A DNA stretch of 64,000 nt. Origin: a bacterium (GTDB taxonomy: Bacteria > Actinomycetota > Acidimicrobiia > Spongiisociales > ZC4RG35). Shown in pieces: positions 17,140 through 26,148 of the stretch (position 1 is the stretch's first letter; each line of letters begins with the position of its first letter). The stretch covers positions 184,309 through 248,308 of the forward strand of contig JAPPLW010000099.1 in NCBI GenBank assembly GCA_028819345.1, read 5' to 3'. The notes beneath the pieces are model-generated. The model was given only the letters and a program-made list of their open reading frames with translations. It searched no databases and was not told where the DNA came from. The position numbers and the translations under genes are program-made.

Positions 17140-17799
17140 TCAGGGCGACACTTTCAGTTCGATCAGGAGTCGATGGCTCACATGATCCTCCACCTCGAAG
17201 ATCCCGGGCAGGTCTCCTACAAACTCGTAAACGGTGAGAACCCCGGCCTCCACTGAGAACTCCTCGTCGTAGCCATGCACGTGCACCAGGAGCCGGGCGT
17301 CGGAATCGAACCGCAGGGAGACCCGATTGCCCAGTGGCACCTCGACCCTGTCCTCTCCCACCGCCCTCCCGTCCCTGACGGTCACTTCCACAACGGTCAG
17401 GTCATCGGGGAGGGTTGTGGTTGTGGTAGTCGAGACGGCGGCGGAAGTCGAGGTGGTGGTGGCTGGAGGAACAGTCGTCGATGTGCTCTGGGAGGTGGTA
17501 ACGGGAGCCGCAGTCGTAGTGGACTCGCCGGGTGTGGTGGTGGTAGCAGGCAGGGTGGTTGCCACCGCGCTCGGAGGGGCCGTCGTTGATGGTGCGGCGC
17601 TGGTGGAGGATGTGGTCCGGACAGGCTCGGGCACGGTGGTCGCCGCGTCGACAAGCGTCGTGGCGGACGATCGCGGGGCGACCGCTGTGGACTCGGGCGA
17701 GGTGGAGGAGTCCCCATCCACCCCGGCGCCCGATGTGCACGCCGCCGCCAACAACAGCAAGAGCCCCCACCGGAGTCCTGGGAGACTACGTCTTGGCAT
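17140..17799 (-). CDS. Cupredoxin-like lipoprotein with Thr/Ser/Pro-rich linker
   Basis: This 219-residue protein has a lipoprotein signal (LLLLLAAACTSG), then about 100 residues of Thr, Ser, Pro and Val low-complexity linker. The C-terminal domain of about 85 residues has the pattern of small cupredoxin-like domains: VEVPLGNRVSLRFDSDARLL, HVHGYDEEF, and DLPGIFEVEDHVSHRLLIEL. The usual Cys and Met copper ligands are not evident, but His residues remain (HVHG and DHVSH). It is probably anchored on the outer face of the membrane with the domain held away from it. It heads the four-gene cluster. Confidence 0.7.
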   Translation of the reverse strand: MPRRSLPGLRWGLLLLLAAACTSGAGVDGDSSTSPESTAVAPRSSATTLVDAATTVPEPVRTTSSTSAAPSTTAPPSAVATTLPATTTTPGESTTTAAPVTTSQSTSTTVPPATTTSTSAAVSTTTTTTLPDDLTVVEVTVRDGRAVGEDRVEVPLGNRVSLRFDSDARLLVHVHGYDEEFSVEAGVLTVYEFVGDLPGIFEVEDHVSHRLLIELKVSP

Positions 17800-17863
17800 C
17801 TGTGGTCTGAGAGGCGTCCAACGACATGGGACAGTCTCTTAACCGTAATGCTGCCACGGGTCT

Positions 17864-17959
17864 GGGAAGCCGAACCGGATCGGGGAGGTCGGTGAGGCTT
17901 CGTCCGCCTGCCCTCCCCGGTCCCCACCTGCATGCGAGCGGGACTCCGGGTGGCTTCCC
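17864..17959. other. Strongly structured intergenic region
   Basis: Between the cupredoxin-like gene and the O-methyltransferase gene lie nested inverted repeats. GGGAAGCC (17864-17871) pairs with GGCTTCCC (17952-17959). Inside it GGGGAGG (17882-17888) pairs with CCTCCCC (17912-17918), and inside that AGGC pairs with GCCT around a 7-base loop. On the minus strand it would lie in the leader of the membrane cluster; on the plus strand it lies upstream of the methyltransferase. It could be a structured leader RNA or a regulator site. Part of the minus strand (GGGAACCCGGT) resembles a cobalamin riboswitch, but the rest does not fit. Confidence 0.45.
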
Positions 17960-18010
17960 GACCGGGTTCCCCTCCTGGCGCCAACTATCACGGTGGGTAA
18001 CCTGATTCGA

Positions 18011-18658
18011 ATGAGAAAGCATCTCTCGGACCAAGAACTCCTGGAATACGCTTCCTCCCGCTCTATGACCGCAGGCAGGGTGGGTCGGAAGGTGATCGAG
18101 GAAACAGCCGAACGCTATCCCGATCTATACAGAATGCAGATCGATCCGCTCCAGGGAGCGTTCCTGGCTCTGCTGGTGAAGCTGATCGGCGCGACGAAAG
18201 TACTCGAGATCGGCACATTCACCGGCCTGTCCTCGCTCTCGATGGCCCAAGCCCTCCCGGAGGGAGGCACACTCGTCTGCTGCGACATCTCCGAAGAGTT
18301 CACGAATCACGCCAGGCTGGCCTGGGAGGAAGCGGGGGTCGCCGACAGGATCACTCTCTTGATCGGCCCGGCCATCCAGACCCTGGAAGACTTGGAGGGT
18401 CCCTTCGACATGGCCTTCCTCGACGCCGACAAGCCGAACTACCCGGCCTATCTCCAGAGAATGACCGAGTTGGTGAGACCGGGCGGGGTGATCGTGGCTG
18501 ACAATACGCTCTGGTCGGGACGGGTGATCGACCCCGCTGACAAAACCCAGTCCACAGCGGCCATCCGCCGCTTCAACGACTTGGCCGCCGCCTCCCCGGA
18601 CCTGGAAGTGGTGATGCTCCCCTTCGCAGACGGGGTGACTCTGATGCGCCGCCGCTGA
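18011..18658 (+). CDS. Class I SAM-dependent O-methyltransferase
   Basis: A protein of 215 residues of the caffeoyl-CoA O-methyltransferase-like family. The SAM-binding motif is VLEIGTFTGLSSLSMA, followed by the acidic end of the second strand (LVCCDIS). The metal and catalytic region is FDMAFLDADKPNY, then GGVIVADNTLWSGRV, and the C-terminus has the family sequence LPFADGVTLMRR. I chose the ATG at 18011; a GTG at 17993 would add six residues. The methyl acceptor is unknown: bacterial relatives act on catechols and other phenolics. It is alone on its strand. Confidence 0.88.
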   Translation: MRKHLSDQELLEYASSRSMTAGRVGRKVIEETAERYPDLYRMQIDPLQGAFLALLVKLIGATKVLEIGTFTGLSSLSMAQALPEGGTLVCCDISEEFTNHARLAWEEAGVADRITLLIGPAIQTLEDLEGPFDMAFLDADKPNYPAYLQRMTELVRPGGVIVADNTLWSGRVIDPADKTQSTAAIRRFNDLAAASPDLEVVMLPFADGVTLMRRR

Positions 18659-18688
18659 TCCGAACCGGGAGATGCGACTGCAGGCATC

Positions 18689-19906
18689 CTAGGCGGTGGT
18701 CCCGATCTGCCCGGTGGGTGTCCCGTCTCCCCTAACCGTGAACATGACCCAAAAACCCGCCGCGAAGAGAACGGTGATACCCAACCAACCCGGTCCGTAA
18801 ACACCGAGGGCATCCACCGACCATCCGAACAGCGGCGCTCCAATCCCGAAGCCGCAGATAAAGCCGAAATACACCCTCCCCGACCCGCTCCCAGCCAGAT
18901 CGGCCGGCAGGACCTCGATGACTGCAAGCATGCCCACCGAGGTCCAGGCGAAGACGCTGAAGCCCGCCACTACCGCGGCGACCCAAATCACCCAGGTTCC
19001 CAGGTCTTCCCCGAAAGCCAGGAAGACCCCCGAGATCACCCCCAGCGAGGCGATCATCATCAGGCTCCGCACCATTCCAAGGCGACCCTCGGCTATGCGC
19101 CCCCACCCTATCCGGGCGAGAATCCCGATCGGCCCGGTGATCGCCAGCACCAGACCGGCCCTGCCCCGGCTCATTCCCAGGACCTCCTCGGCGTAGAGCG
19201 GCAAGTACACAACCAAGCAGACCACCCCCATCCCCAGCAAGAACCCGTAGACCGTCAGGCGGCGAACCACCCTGGGAAGGCGGACCGGACTCGCCTCATC
19301 CGTGTCTTTCCGCCCGGCCTCTCTCTCCCGCGACTGGCCGGAGGAGGGACCCGCGGACGCGTCCCTTGCCATGGAAAACGCTCCCACCGTCAGGGGCGCC
19401 GCCGCAAATGCCAGGACCGCCCATCGCCAACCCCACCAATCGGTGAAGAGCGGCAGCAACCAACCTCCCATGAAGATGGCGACCTGCACTCCCGACTGCT
19501 TTATGCCCACGATCAATCCCCGCTGACCGGACTCGACCTCCAGAGAAATCAACTTGTTGGTGGCCGGGTTGGACATGCCCGATGCGATCCCGTTGAGAAA
19601 GGCCGCCCCCACCATCAGGGAGAATTCAGGCGCCACCCCTATGCAGAACAACGCGGTTCCCGCCACCATGAGTGTGGTGACAGTAGCTCGCCTACCGCCC
19701 ACCACATCAACCCACTTACCCAAACGAGTGGAGAACAGGGCCCCGCTCAAGGTGCCGGAGGTGGCCAGCATCCCCAACTGCCACCGTTCGATACCCATTG
19801 CCGCGATCAACTCGGAGGCAAGAACGCCGAAGGTGGTTATAGCCATGGTGACGGACGCCATCGTTACGACCAACACCGCGCCAAAGCCGAGACGCGCAGA
19901 GTTCAC
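18689..19906 (-). CDS. MFS transporter (copy 2 of a tandem pair)
   Basis: A 405-residue major facilitator superfamily transporter with twelve predicted hydrophobic segments. The loop 2-3 signature is LGKWVDVVGGRR, and the region SNPATNKLISLEVESGQRGL then IVGIKQSGVQ matches the sugar- and cyanate-type MFS families. A basic, charged central loop (REREAGRKDTDE) separates the halves. It lies downstream of a closely related MFS gene on the same strand. Substrate is unknown. No membrane-binding partners are nearby. Confidence 0.85.
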   Translation of the reverse strand: MNSARLGFGAVLVVTMASVTMAITTFGVLASELIAAMGIERWQLGMLATSGTLSGALFSTRLGKWVDVVGGRRATVTTLMVAGTALFCIGVAPEFSLMVGAAFLNGIASGMSNPATNKLISLEVESGQRGLIVGIKQSGVQVAIFMGGWLLPLFTDWWGWRWAVLAFAAAPLTVGAFSMARDASAGPSSGQSREREAGRKDTDEASPVRLPRVVRRLTVYGFLLGMGVVCLVVYLPLYAEEVLGMSRGRAGLVLAITGPIGILARIGWGRIAEGRLGMVRSLMMIASLGVISGVFLAFGEDLGTWVIWVAAVVAGFSVFAWTSVGMLAVIEVLPADLAGSGSGRVYFGFICGFGIGAPLFGWSVDALGVYGPGWLGITVLFAAGFWVMFTVRGDGTPTGQIGTTA

Positions 19907-19928
19907 AGCCAGGAAGCCACCGCCCTAC

Positions 19929-21089
19929 TCAACCCACTCTCCTCCTACCCGTGTTCATCACCCAGAACCCCAACCCGAACAGGACGGTGATCGCCAGCCA
20001 ACCCGGCGTGTAGACGCCGAGGAGGTCCACGGATAATCCCACTACGGGGGCGCCCAGCCCCAGACCGGTCAGGAAGCCGAGCAGCACCACTCCCGAACCC
20101 CGCCCGGCCAGAGAGGTCGGGAGGATCTGGATGATCGCCAACATCCCGACCGCGTTCCAAGCGCTCCCGCTCAGACCGGTCAGCGCCGCCGCCAGCCAGA
20201 TCGTCCACGATCCCAACTGATGGCCGAAAGCCAGCACAAGACCCATCGCCACCGCCAGCAGAGCGATAGTCCGCAGGCTTCTCACCGACCCGAACCTGCC
20301 TTCGGCCACCCGAGCCCAACCAAGTCGGGCCAAGATACCCACCAGCCCGGTGACAGCCAGGGCCAGGCCGGCCTGGCCCTGGCTCATCCCCATTACCTCC
20401 TCGGCGTAGAGCGGCAGATAGGCAAGCACCACGGACATGCCGGTCCCCATGATGAACCCGTAAACCGCCAGCCGGTAGATCATCCTGGGGATGCGGTTGA
20501 ACGGCTCTCCGGCAGTGTCCTCCCGGCCGGCATGAACCCGCGATGCCGTCGCCGTGTAGAGACCGGCAAAGACAAGGGGGACGGCAGCAAATGCGACCAC
20601 CGCCCATCGCCAGTCCCACCACATGGTGAAAACCGGCAGCAGCCATCCCCCCAGGAAAACCCCTATCTGTACACCCGATTGCTTCACCCCCACAATCAGG
20701 CTTTGGCTGCCGGTGGCGAATTCTTCCGAGATAAGCCGATTGGTGGCCGGGTTTGAAAGCCCGGATGCTATCCCGGCAAGACACGCCGCCGCCATCATCA
20801 CCCCGAACCCGGGCGCCGCTCCCACACCCACCAGGGCGACCCCGGCGATCAATAGAGTGAGGATCGTGGCCCGCCGACCACCCACCATGTCAGCCCACTT
20901 TCCCAACAGAAGGGAGAACACCGCCCCGCACAGGGTGGCCCCGCTGACCAGCAACCCCAGCTGCCACCGTTCGATTCTCAAGAACGAGATCAAATCCGAG
21001 GCGAGCACCCCAAAGACCGTTGGAGCGAAAGTGGCGGCCGCCATGGCAACGGCCAGCACCGTGCCCAGCATCAGACGACGGTAAAGCAC
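19929..21089 (-). CDS. MFS transporter (copy 1 of a tandem pair)
   Basis: A 386-residue MFS transporter that aligns along its length with the next gene: FGVLASDLISFLRIERWQLG, LGKWADMVGGRR, SNPATNRLIS, and IVGVKQSGVQIGVFLGGWLL all have counterparts. The pair arose by tandem duplication and the copies are moderately diverged. The start is 220 bases from the divergent zwf start. Substrate unknown. Confidence 0.85.
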   Translation of the reverse strand: MLYRRLMLGTVLAVAMAAATFAPTVFGVLASDLISFLRIERWQLGLLVSGATLCGAVFSLLLGKWADMVGGRRATILTLLIAGVALVGVGAAPGFGVMMAAACLAGIASGLSNPATNRLISEEFATGSQSLIVGVKQSGVQIGVFLGGWLLPVFTMWWDWRWAVVAFAAVPLVFAGLYTATASRVHAGREDTAGEPFNRIPRMIYRLAVYGFIMGTGMSVVLAYLPLYAEEVMGMSQGQAGLALAVTGLVGILARLGWARVAEGRFGSVRSLRTIALLAVAMGLVLAFGHQLGSWTIWLAAALTGLSGSAWNAVGMLAIIQILPTSLAGRGSGVVLLGFLTGLGLGAPVVGLSVDLLGVYTPGWLAITVLFGLGFWVMNTGRRRVG

Positions 21090-21309
21090 AGAGCATTACG
21101 GTACTGCCCACTCCCTTAGTCCCCGCATGGGCGCAGAACCCCGAGTTCCCCGATCCAACGGACCGCCAACCCGCCACCAGATGGTCCACACCGGTTTCTA
21201 CCATGTGCCAGGGGGGACGCTCCCCGGGAATCAAGAGGCGCCAGACCATGCACGACTCACATGTGGGACTCATACCGGAGATGAAGACGGTCACCGGGAG
21301 CCGCGCCTA

Positions 21310-22812
21310 GTGGAGTCTCTGCCCGTTGCAGGCGCCAAAGCGGTCGACCGCCACCTGCTGGTGGTGTTCGGCGCCACGGGCGATCTCTATCGCCAGAAAC
21401 TGGCTCCCGCCCTCTATCACCTGGTCCGACAGTACCAACTGACCGACCGGCTCCTCGTCCTGGGAGTGGCTAGATCGCATTTGGACGACGACGGTTTCAA
21501 GGCGCTCTCGCGGGGGTCCATAGAAAGCACCTCCCACCGCCAGGCACAGCTTGGCGAGCCGTATGCAGATCCCGCCAGTTGGTGCGACGAGGTCCTCTAC
21601 TTCCAGTCCATCGCCGATGGAGAGCCGGAGGCATTTCAAGCCCTCCGGAGCAGGATCGAAGCCATCGAGGCGGCGCACGGTCTGGCGGGCAACCGGATCT
21701 TCTACCTGGCCCTGCCGCCATCCGCCCTGGGACCGACGGTCAATTCCTTGGGGGCATCGGGTCTGACCCACAGCGCCGGATGGACCCGTCTGGTTGTGGA
21801 GAAACCTTTCGGCGTCGATCTCGACTCGGCCATGGCGTTGAACGAGACCCTTCACGGATGCTTTGATGAGCATCAGGTCTACCGCATCGATCACTACCTC
21901 GGCAAGGCGACCGTGCAGAACCTTTTGGTCTTCAGGTTCGCCAATCCCATTTTCGAGTCGGCGTGGAACCGGGATCGTATCGACAACGTCCAGATCACTG
22001 TGGCCGAGTCGGTGGGGATCGGCGACCGGGCCGCCTACTACGACCGATCCGGGGCCATGCGAGACATGGTCCAGAATCACCTCACCCAGTTGTTGAGCCT
22101 GGTGGCCATGGAACCGCCGGTCTCCTTCGACGCCGAGGCCATCCGGGACGAGAAGGTCAAAGTGCTCCAGTCCATCCGGCCCATCAACCCCGACGACGTG
22201 GTCCTGGGTCAGTACGCCGCCGGGCGGGTGAATGGAAGACGGGTGGCGGCATATCTCGACGAGAAGGGAGTGAGCAGCGGTTCCACCACCCCCACTTACG
22301 CCGCTCTCCGTATGTTCATCGACAGTTGGCGTTGGCAGGGCGTCCCCTTCTACCTGCGCACCGGCAAGCGCCTGGGAAGCCGCCTCACTCAGATCGCGGT
22401 GACTTTCCGCGAGCCGCCGGTAGCTCTGTTCAAGTCCTTCGAGCGGAGCCGCCACCAAGGCAACGTGCTCTATTTCAAGCTCCAGCCGCACGAGGGCTTC
22501 GACCTCCTGTTCGACGTTCAGAAGCCTTCGGGCAGTCCTCAATTGGACACCAAGTCCCTGGCATTCGCGTACGAAGAAGCATTCGGGGTTCTTCCCGACG
22601 CCTACGAGACCCTCCTCTATGACGTCATGACCGGGGACCGGACCCTGTTCGTCCGGTCCGATGAGGCCGAAGAAGCATGGCGCCTCTACACACCGATTCT
22701 CGAGGCCGGAATCACTCCCGCCCGCTATGCGGCCGGTTCGTGGGGTCCACGGGAGGCGGAACGTCTGCTCAGCCCTCGCTGCGACGAATGGTCGGTCCGA
22801 CTCCCCGAATGA
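21310..22812 (+). CDS. zwf: Glucose-6-phosphate 1-dehydrogenase
   Basis: This enzyme makes 6-phosphogluconolactone and NADPH at the entry of the oxidative pentose phosphate pathway. The dinucleotide motif is VVFGATGDL and the active-site motif is RIDHYLGK; VVEKPFG and FYLRTGKRL are also family signatures. I chose GTG at 21310, which gives 500 residues, the usual length. This GTG overlaps by one base the stop of a 20-codon upstream frame (21248-21310), so coupling is possible. The frame is open further upstream without family resemblance. It converges with a ferredoxin-like gene. Confidence 0.93.
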   Translation: MESLPVAGAKAVDRHLLVVFGATGDLYRQKLAPALYHLVRQYQLTDRLLVLGVARSHLDDDGFKALSRGSIESTSHRQAQLGEPYADPASWCDEVLYFQSIADGEPEAFQALRSRIEAIEAAHGLAGNRIFYLALPPSALGPTVNSLGASGLTHSAGWTRLVVEKPFGVDLDSAMALNETLHGCFDEHQVYRIDHYLGKATVQNLLVFRFANPIFESAWNRDRIDNVQITVAESVGIGDRAAYYDRSGAMRDMVQNHLTQLLSLVAMEPPVSFDAEAIRDEKVKVLQSIRPINPDDVVLGQYAAGRVNGRRVAAYLDEKGVSSGSTTPTYAALRMFIDSWRWQGVPFYLRTGKRLGSRLTQIAVTFREPPVALFKSFERSRHQGNVLYFKLQPHEGFDLLFDVQKPSGSPQLDTKSLAFAYEEAFGVLPDAYETLLYDVMTGDRTLFVRSDEAEEAWRLYTPILEAGITPARYAAGSWGPREAERLLSPRCDEWSVRLPE

Positions 22813-22888
22813 CCTGTCAAGGAACCGGAATCGGGGTGACTTACCTACATCCGGACGAGCCAACACATACGGTGGTCCTGCCAGAGCC

Positions 22889-23338
22889 TTACTTCTGCAA
22901 AGGCCCTCGGGCGAAGGCGTACTCCTCCACTATCCGTCCCCCGATCAGATGCTGGTCGATGATCAGATCAAGCACCTCGGGGGAGACCTCCCGGTACCAG
23001 ACCCCCTCGGGATATACCACCATCACCGGGCCCTGCTCGCAGACCCGCAGGCAATCCACCTTGCTTCTCAGCACCACGCCGTCGCCCGGGGGCTCGGGCC
23101 GGGCTTCCAGGCGGGGATTCCTCGACCAGCGGGGAGGAGCGGAAGTGAGACCCAACTGCTTGCAGCGTCTCTTTAGATGCAGCCACAACCGGTTGGTCTC
23201 CTCACGGGGAGCGCAGCGGGGATTGCCCTGATCGGCGCAGAGGAACACGTGCCACCGGGCGCTCCCGATGGACAGGCCGTGGGCTATGGCCTCTAATCGC
23301 TCCTGATTGTCAATCGCCAGTGCTCCGGATAGGACCAT
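22889..23338 (-). CDS. Thioredoxin-like [2Fe-2S] ferredoxin
   Basis: A 149-residue protein of the (2Fe-2S) ferredoxin-domain family with a thioredoxin-like fold. The four likely cluster ligands are Cys34, Cys42, Cys96 and Cys100, in VFLCADQGNPRC and DCLRVCEQGP. The C-terminal VVYPEGVWYREVSPEVLDLI is typical of this family, where it follows the last two ligands. It lies downstream of the molybdoenzyme genes on the same strand, 43 bases away, and may carry electrons for that complex or for another redox enzyme. Similar domains also occur as NADH dehydrogenase and hydrogenase subunits. Confidence 0.82.
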   Translation of the reverse strand: MVLSGALAIDNQERLEAIAHGLSIGSARWHVFLCADQGNPRCAPREETNRLWLHLKRRCKQLGLTSAPPRWSRNPRLEARPEPPGDGVVLRSKVDCLRVCEQGPVMVVYPEGVWYREVSPEVLDLIIDQHLIGGRIVEEYAFARGPLQK

Positions 23339-23381
23339 GGAGAATCATAAGCACAAATGTAGGAGGACGGACCACGAACCG

Positions 23382-26126
23382 TCAGACCAGGTAAGCCTCG
23401 GGAAGGGGCGGTAGGGGCCTGGTGAGCCAGCGGGGACGGCGCAGGCCCCCGGGTCCCGGCCCGGGACGGGTGCGGTCCATCCACTCCCGGTAGATCCGGT
23501 GGGATAACTCCGTGTCGACGAAGACATCCCCATACCGGTCCGCCGGGTCTGCATGGGTGAGGCGGACCCGCTGGTGCCAGGCGTGCATGCCGGACACCGG
23601 GTCGGGGTGGACCGGGAAGGCCAGGTTCTGATGTACTCCCGGGTCCCGCCACCAGATGCGCTCGCTGTCGGGATCCTCCGAACGGAAGGGCTCGATACCC
23701 GAGCGGTGCCTCAGGAGCCACCCGCCCTCGTGGCGTCCGATGTCGACCAGCGCCGAAGACCAGCGCTCGTTTCCCATCTCGGGGTCCAAGCGCCACCGGC
23801 CCATGTGATGGGATGCAGCCACCACGCCGGGACGGAGTCCCTCGGTGCGCCAGGCCCTCATGACGAAGTAGCCGATGTCGGTGCTGATCCGGATCAGGTC
23901 CCCGGTGGCGAACCCCAGTTGGTCGGCGTCGATCGGGTTTATCCAGAGTGGGTGTCCGTGGCTGATCTCGTACAGGTACTTGGCGTTCCCCGACCGGGTA
24001 TGGATCAGGGTGGGGAGTCGGAAAATGGGGAGAAGGATGCGCTCGGGGCCCTCCAGATCCAGGTCCCGCCAGTGGACATGGGACTTGATGTAGGTGGGAA
24101 TGGCCGCTTCGGACCAGTTCCATTCCACCAGCGTCTCCGAGTGCCATTCGAGGAGACGGGACGGGGAGGTGAAGCCGGTCTTGCGTTCCCCGTTGACCTC
24201 CACACCCGGTTCGCCCTCTTGCGCCGCGGTCTCGTTCAACAGATAGCGGTCCCGGTCGATCTCGAAGGCGCCGTACTTTCGCATGTACTCCAGAGGCGTG
24301 AGGCCCTCGACATCAGCCGCGTCGGGCAATCCAGGGACGGAGTTGTCGAACATCCACCCGTAGTACTCGTCGACGCTCACCGGGCGGGACGGGTCATTCG
24401 GCGACTCGTACCACTGCCTGATCCCCAACGACCCGTCGGGATCGATCCGCCACGACAGGTCGATCCAGAACTCGCTCTCCTCCCACACCTCACCCGGGTT
24501 GGCCTCGTGGGTGCGTTGGTAGCGGCGTCCTTCCCGCTCCCCCGCCACCCTGAGCACGGGCTGGCGGAACCCCAGCCAGCGAGCCGCGTGGGTCTCGTAG
24601 GAATGGGTGTCGTGGCGTTCGGCGCCGACCCCCATCGGCAATACGTAGTCGGCGAACCATGCCGACTCGGACCAGGTGGGGGTGAGCGCCACATGGAGGC
24701 CGACCCGCTCCGGATCGGAGAGGGCCTCGATCCATGTGAACCCGTCGGGGTTGGTCCACACCGGGTTGTAGACCCGGGTGAAGTACACCTCGAGGCGCCC
24801 CCTGCCCTCTTTCAGGAAGTGGGGCAGCAGGTAGCTCATCTCATAATGGCTAAGGGGGAACTCGCCCGGCCAGATCAGTTCGTTCCATCGGTTTGCGGGG
24901 GGAGGCGTGTTCCAGTGATCGGGCTTGAACTTATCCCAGGCACTTGGGGAAGTGCCGCCCTGGGTCCCCACCGATCCGGTCAGCACGTGCAGGAAGAAGA
25001 GGCAGCGCGCCACCTGCCAGCCTCCCAGGTTGCCCGATCCTGCCGCCCTCCAGGTGTGGGAGGCGAAGCGGGAGCCGGCCTCGGCGATGCCCCGGGCGAC
25101 AGCTTCGATGCGCCAGGCGTCGACGCCGGTCTCCTCGGCGGCGAATTCTATGGTGTAGGGGGCGTAGGTTTCCCGGAGCAGTTCCACGAAGCTCTCGTAT
25201 GTGCGGGGCCTCTCGGGCGCCCGCGCCAGGAGCGACGCCTCCCAGTTGACCCATTTTCTCACAAAGTCGTGATCGACGGCGTCCCATTCCAGCAGCCGGG
25301 AGGCCACAGCCAGCAACATGGCCGCCTCGGTGCCGGGCCATGGCGAAAGCCAGTAGTCGGACATCGACGCCGTGTTGGAAAGGCGCGGATCGATGGTGGC
25401 CACCTTCCCCCCCGCCTGGCGAGCCTCGATGATCCGCTGGGCGTGGGGGTTGAAGTAGTGACCGGACTCGAGTTGGGCGGACAGCAACAGGATGAACCGG
25501 GCGTTGGCGAAATCCGCGGAAGGACGGTCATAGCCCATCCACATCGCGTAACCCGTCCGGGCCCCTGACGAGCAGATGTTGGTGTGGCTGTTGTGCCCAT
25601 CCACCCCCCAGGAACGGAGGATCCGGTCGATGAAGCCATCCTCGCCGGGCCGTCCCACGTGGTACATGATCTCGTCGTGCCGGTCCTCGGCCAGCGCCTG
25701 GCGGATTCTCAAGGCTATGTCCTCGAGCGCCTCCTCCCATGAGACCTGTTCCCAGCGGCCCTCCCCTCGCGGCCCCGACCGTCTCAGCGGGTGGAGGATC
25801 CGCTCCGGGTCGTACATCTGGTTGAGAGTCGCAGGACCCTTGGCGCAGTTGCGACCCCTCGAACCCGGATGCTCGGGGTTGCCTTCGAAACGCCGTACCT
25901 GGCCGCTGTCCTTGTCGACGTAGGCCAGCAGCCCGCATCCGGCTTCACAGTTGAAACAGGTGGTCGGCACCAGCCGGTAGCGGCGTTTGACCCGCTCTGG
26001 CCAAGCCTTGGCGTCATACTCCTCCCAGTCATCCCAGCGCTCGGCGGGCGGGAAGGACACCAGACCCGTCCCGGGGACGAGGCGGGGCACACGGTCCGAA
26101 GGCGGCTGGTCAGGTGTCTGGGTCAT
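23382..26126 (-). CDS. Molybdopterin oxidoreductase catalytic subunit (DMSO reductase superfamily)
   Basis: This is a 914-residue catalytic subunit of a complex iron-sulfur molybdoenzyme. The N-terminal [4Fe-4S] ligands are Cys57, Cys60, Cys64 and Cys94 (CFNCEAGC, and GRNCAKG). Cys185 in HTNICSSGARTG is the likely molybdenum ligand; it is not followed by the His that formate dehydrogenases carry. The C-terminal molybdopterin dinucleotide domain contains RSGNAKYLYEISHGHPLWIN. No twin-arginine signal is present, so the subunit probably works in the cytoplasm. It follows the fused FeS/NrfD gene by 22 bases. Possible activities include oxidation of sulfite or another inorganic substrate, or reduction of sulfur compounds; the sequence alone does not decide. 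Confidence 0.85.
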   Translation of the reverse strand: MTQTPDQPPSDRVPRLVPGTGLVSFPPAERWDDWEEYDAKAWPERVKRRYRLVPTTCFNCEAGCGLLAYVDKDSGQVRRFEGNPEHPGSRGRNCAKGPATLNQMYDPERILHPLRRSGPRGEGRWEQVSWEEALEDIALRIRQALAEDRHDEIMYHVGRPGEDGFIDRILRSWGVDGHNSHTNICSSGARTGYAMWMGYDRPSADFANARFILLLSAQLESGHYFNPHAQRIIEARQAGGKVATIDPRLSNTASMSDYWLSPWPGTEAAMLLAVASRLLEWDAVDHDFVRKWVNWEASLLARAPERPRTYESFVELLRETYAPYTIEFAAEETGVDAWRIEAVARGIAEAGSRFASHTWRAAGSGNLGGWQVARCLFFLHVLTGSVGTQGGTSPSAWDKFKPDHWNTPPPANRWNELIWPGEFPLSHYEMSYLLPHFLKEGRGRLEVYFTRVYNPVWTNPDGFTWIEALSDPERVGLHVALTPTWSESAWFADYVLPMGVGAERHDTHSYETHAARWLGFRQPVLRVAGEREGRRYQRTHEANPGEVWEESEFWIDLSWRIDPDGSLGIRQWYESPNDPSRPVSVDEYYGWMFDNSVPGLPDAADVEGLTPLEYMRKYGAFEIDRDRYLLNETAAQEGEPGVEVNGERKTGFTSPSRLLEWHSETLVEWNWSEAAIPTYIKSHVHWRDLDLEGPERILLPIFRLPTLIHTRSGNAKYLYEISHGHPLWINPIDADQLGFATGDLIRISTDIGYFVMRAWRTEGLRPGVVAASHHMGRWRLDPEMGNERWSSALVDIGRHEGGWLLRHRSGIEPFRSEDPDSERIWWRDPGVHQNLAFPVHPDPVSGMHAWHQRVRLTHADPADRYGDVFVDTELSHRIYREWMDRTRPGPGPGGLRRPRWLTRPLPPLPEAYLV

Positions 26127-26148
26127 CTTCTCGGACCTCTGTTCTCGT

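Noticed and set aside
17397..17770. Repeat array in the GTG/GTC-rich segment of the lipoprotein gene
   Set aside because: The repetition is codon-level and irregular, explained by the Thr/Ser/Val linker of the encoded protein; there is no spacer-repeat structure.
17864..17990. Cobalamin riboswitch on the minus strand
   Set aside because: GGGAACCCGGT and a nearby CCGG-GTCCC look like part of the core, but the arms do not pair as required and no B12 box is found at the expected place.
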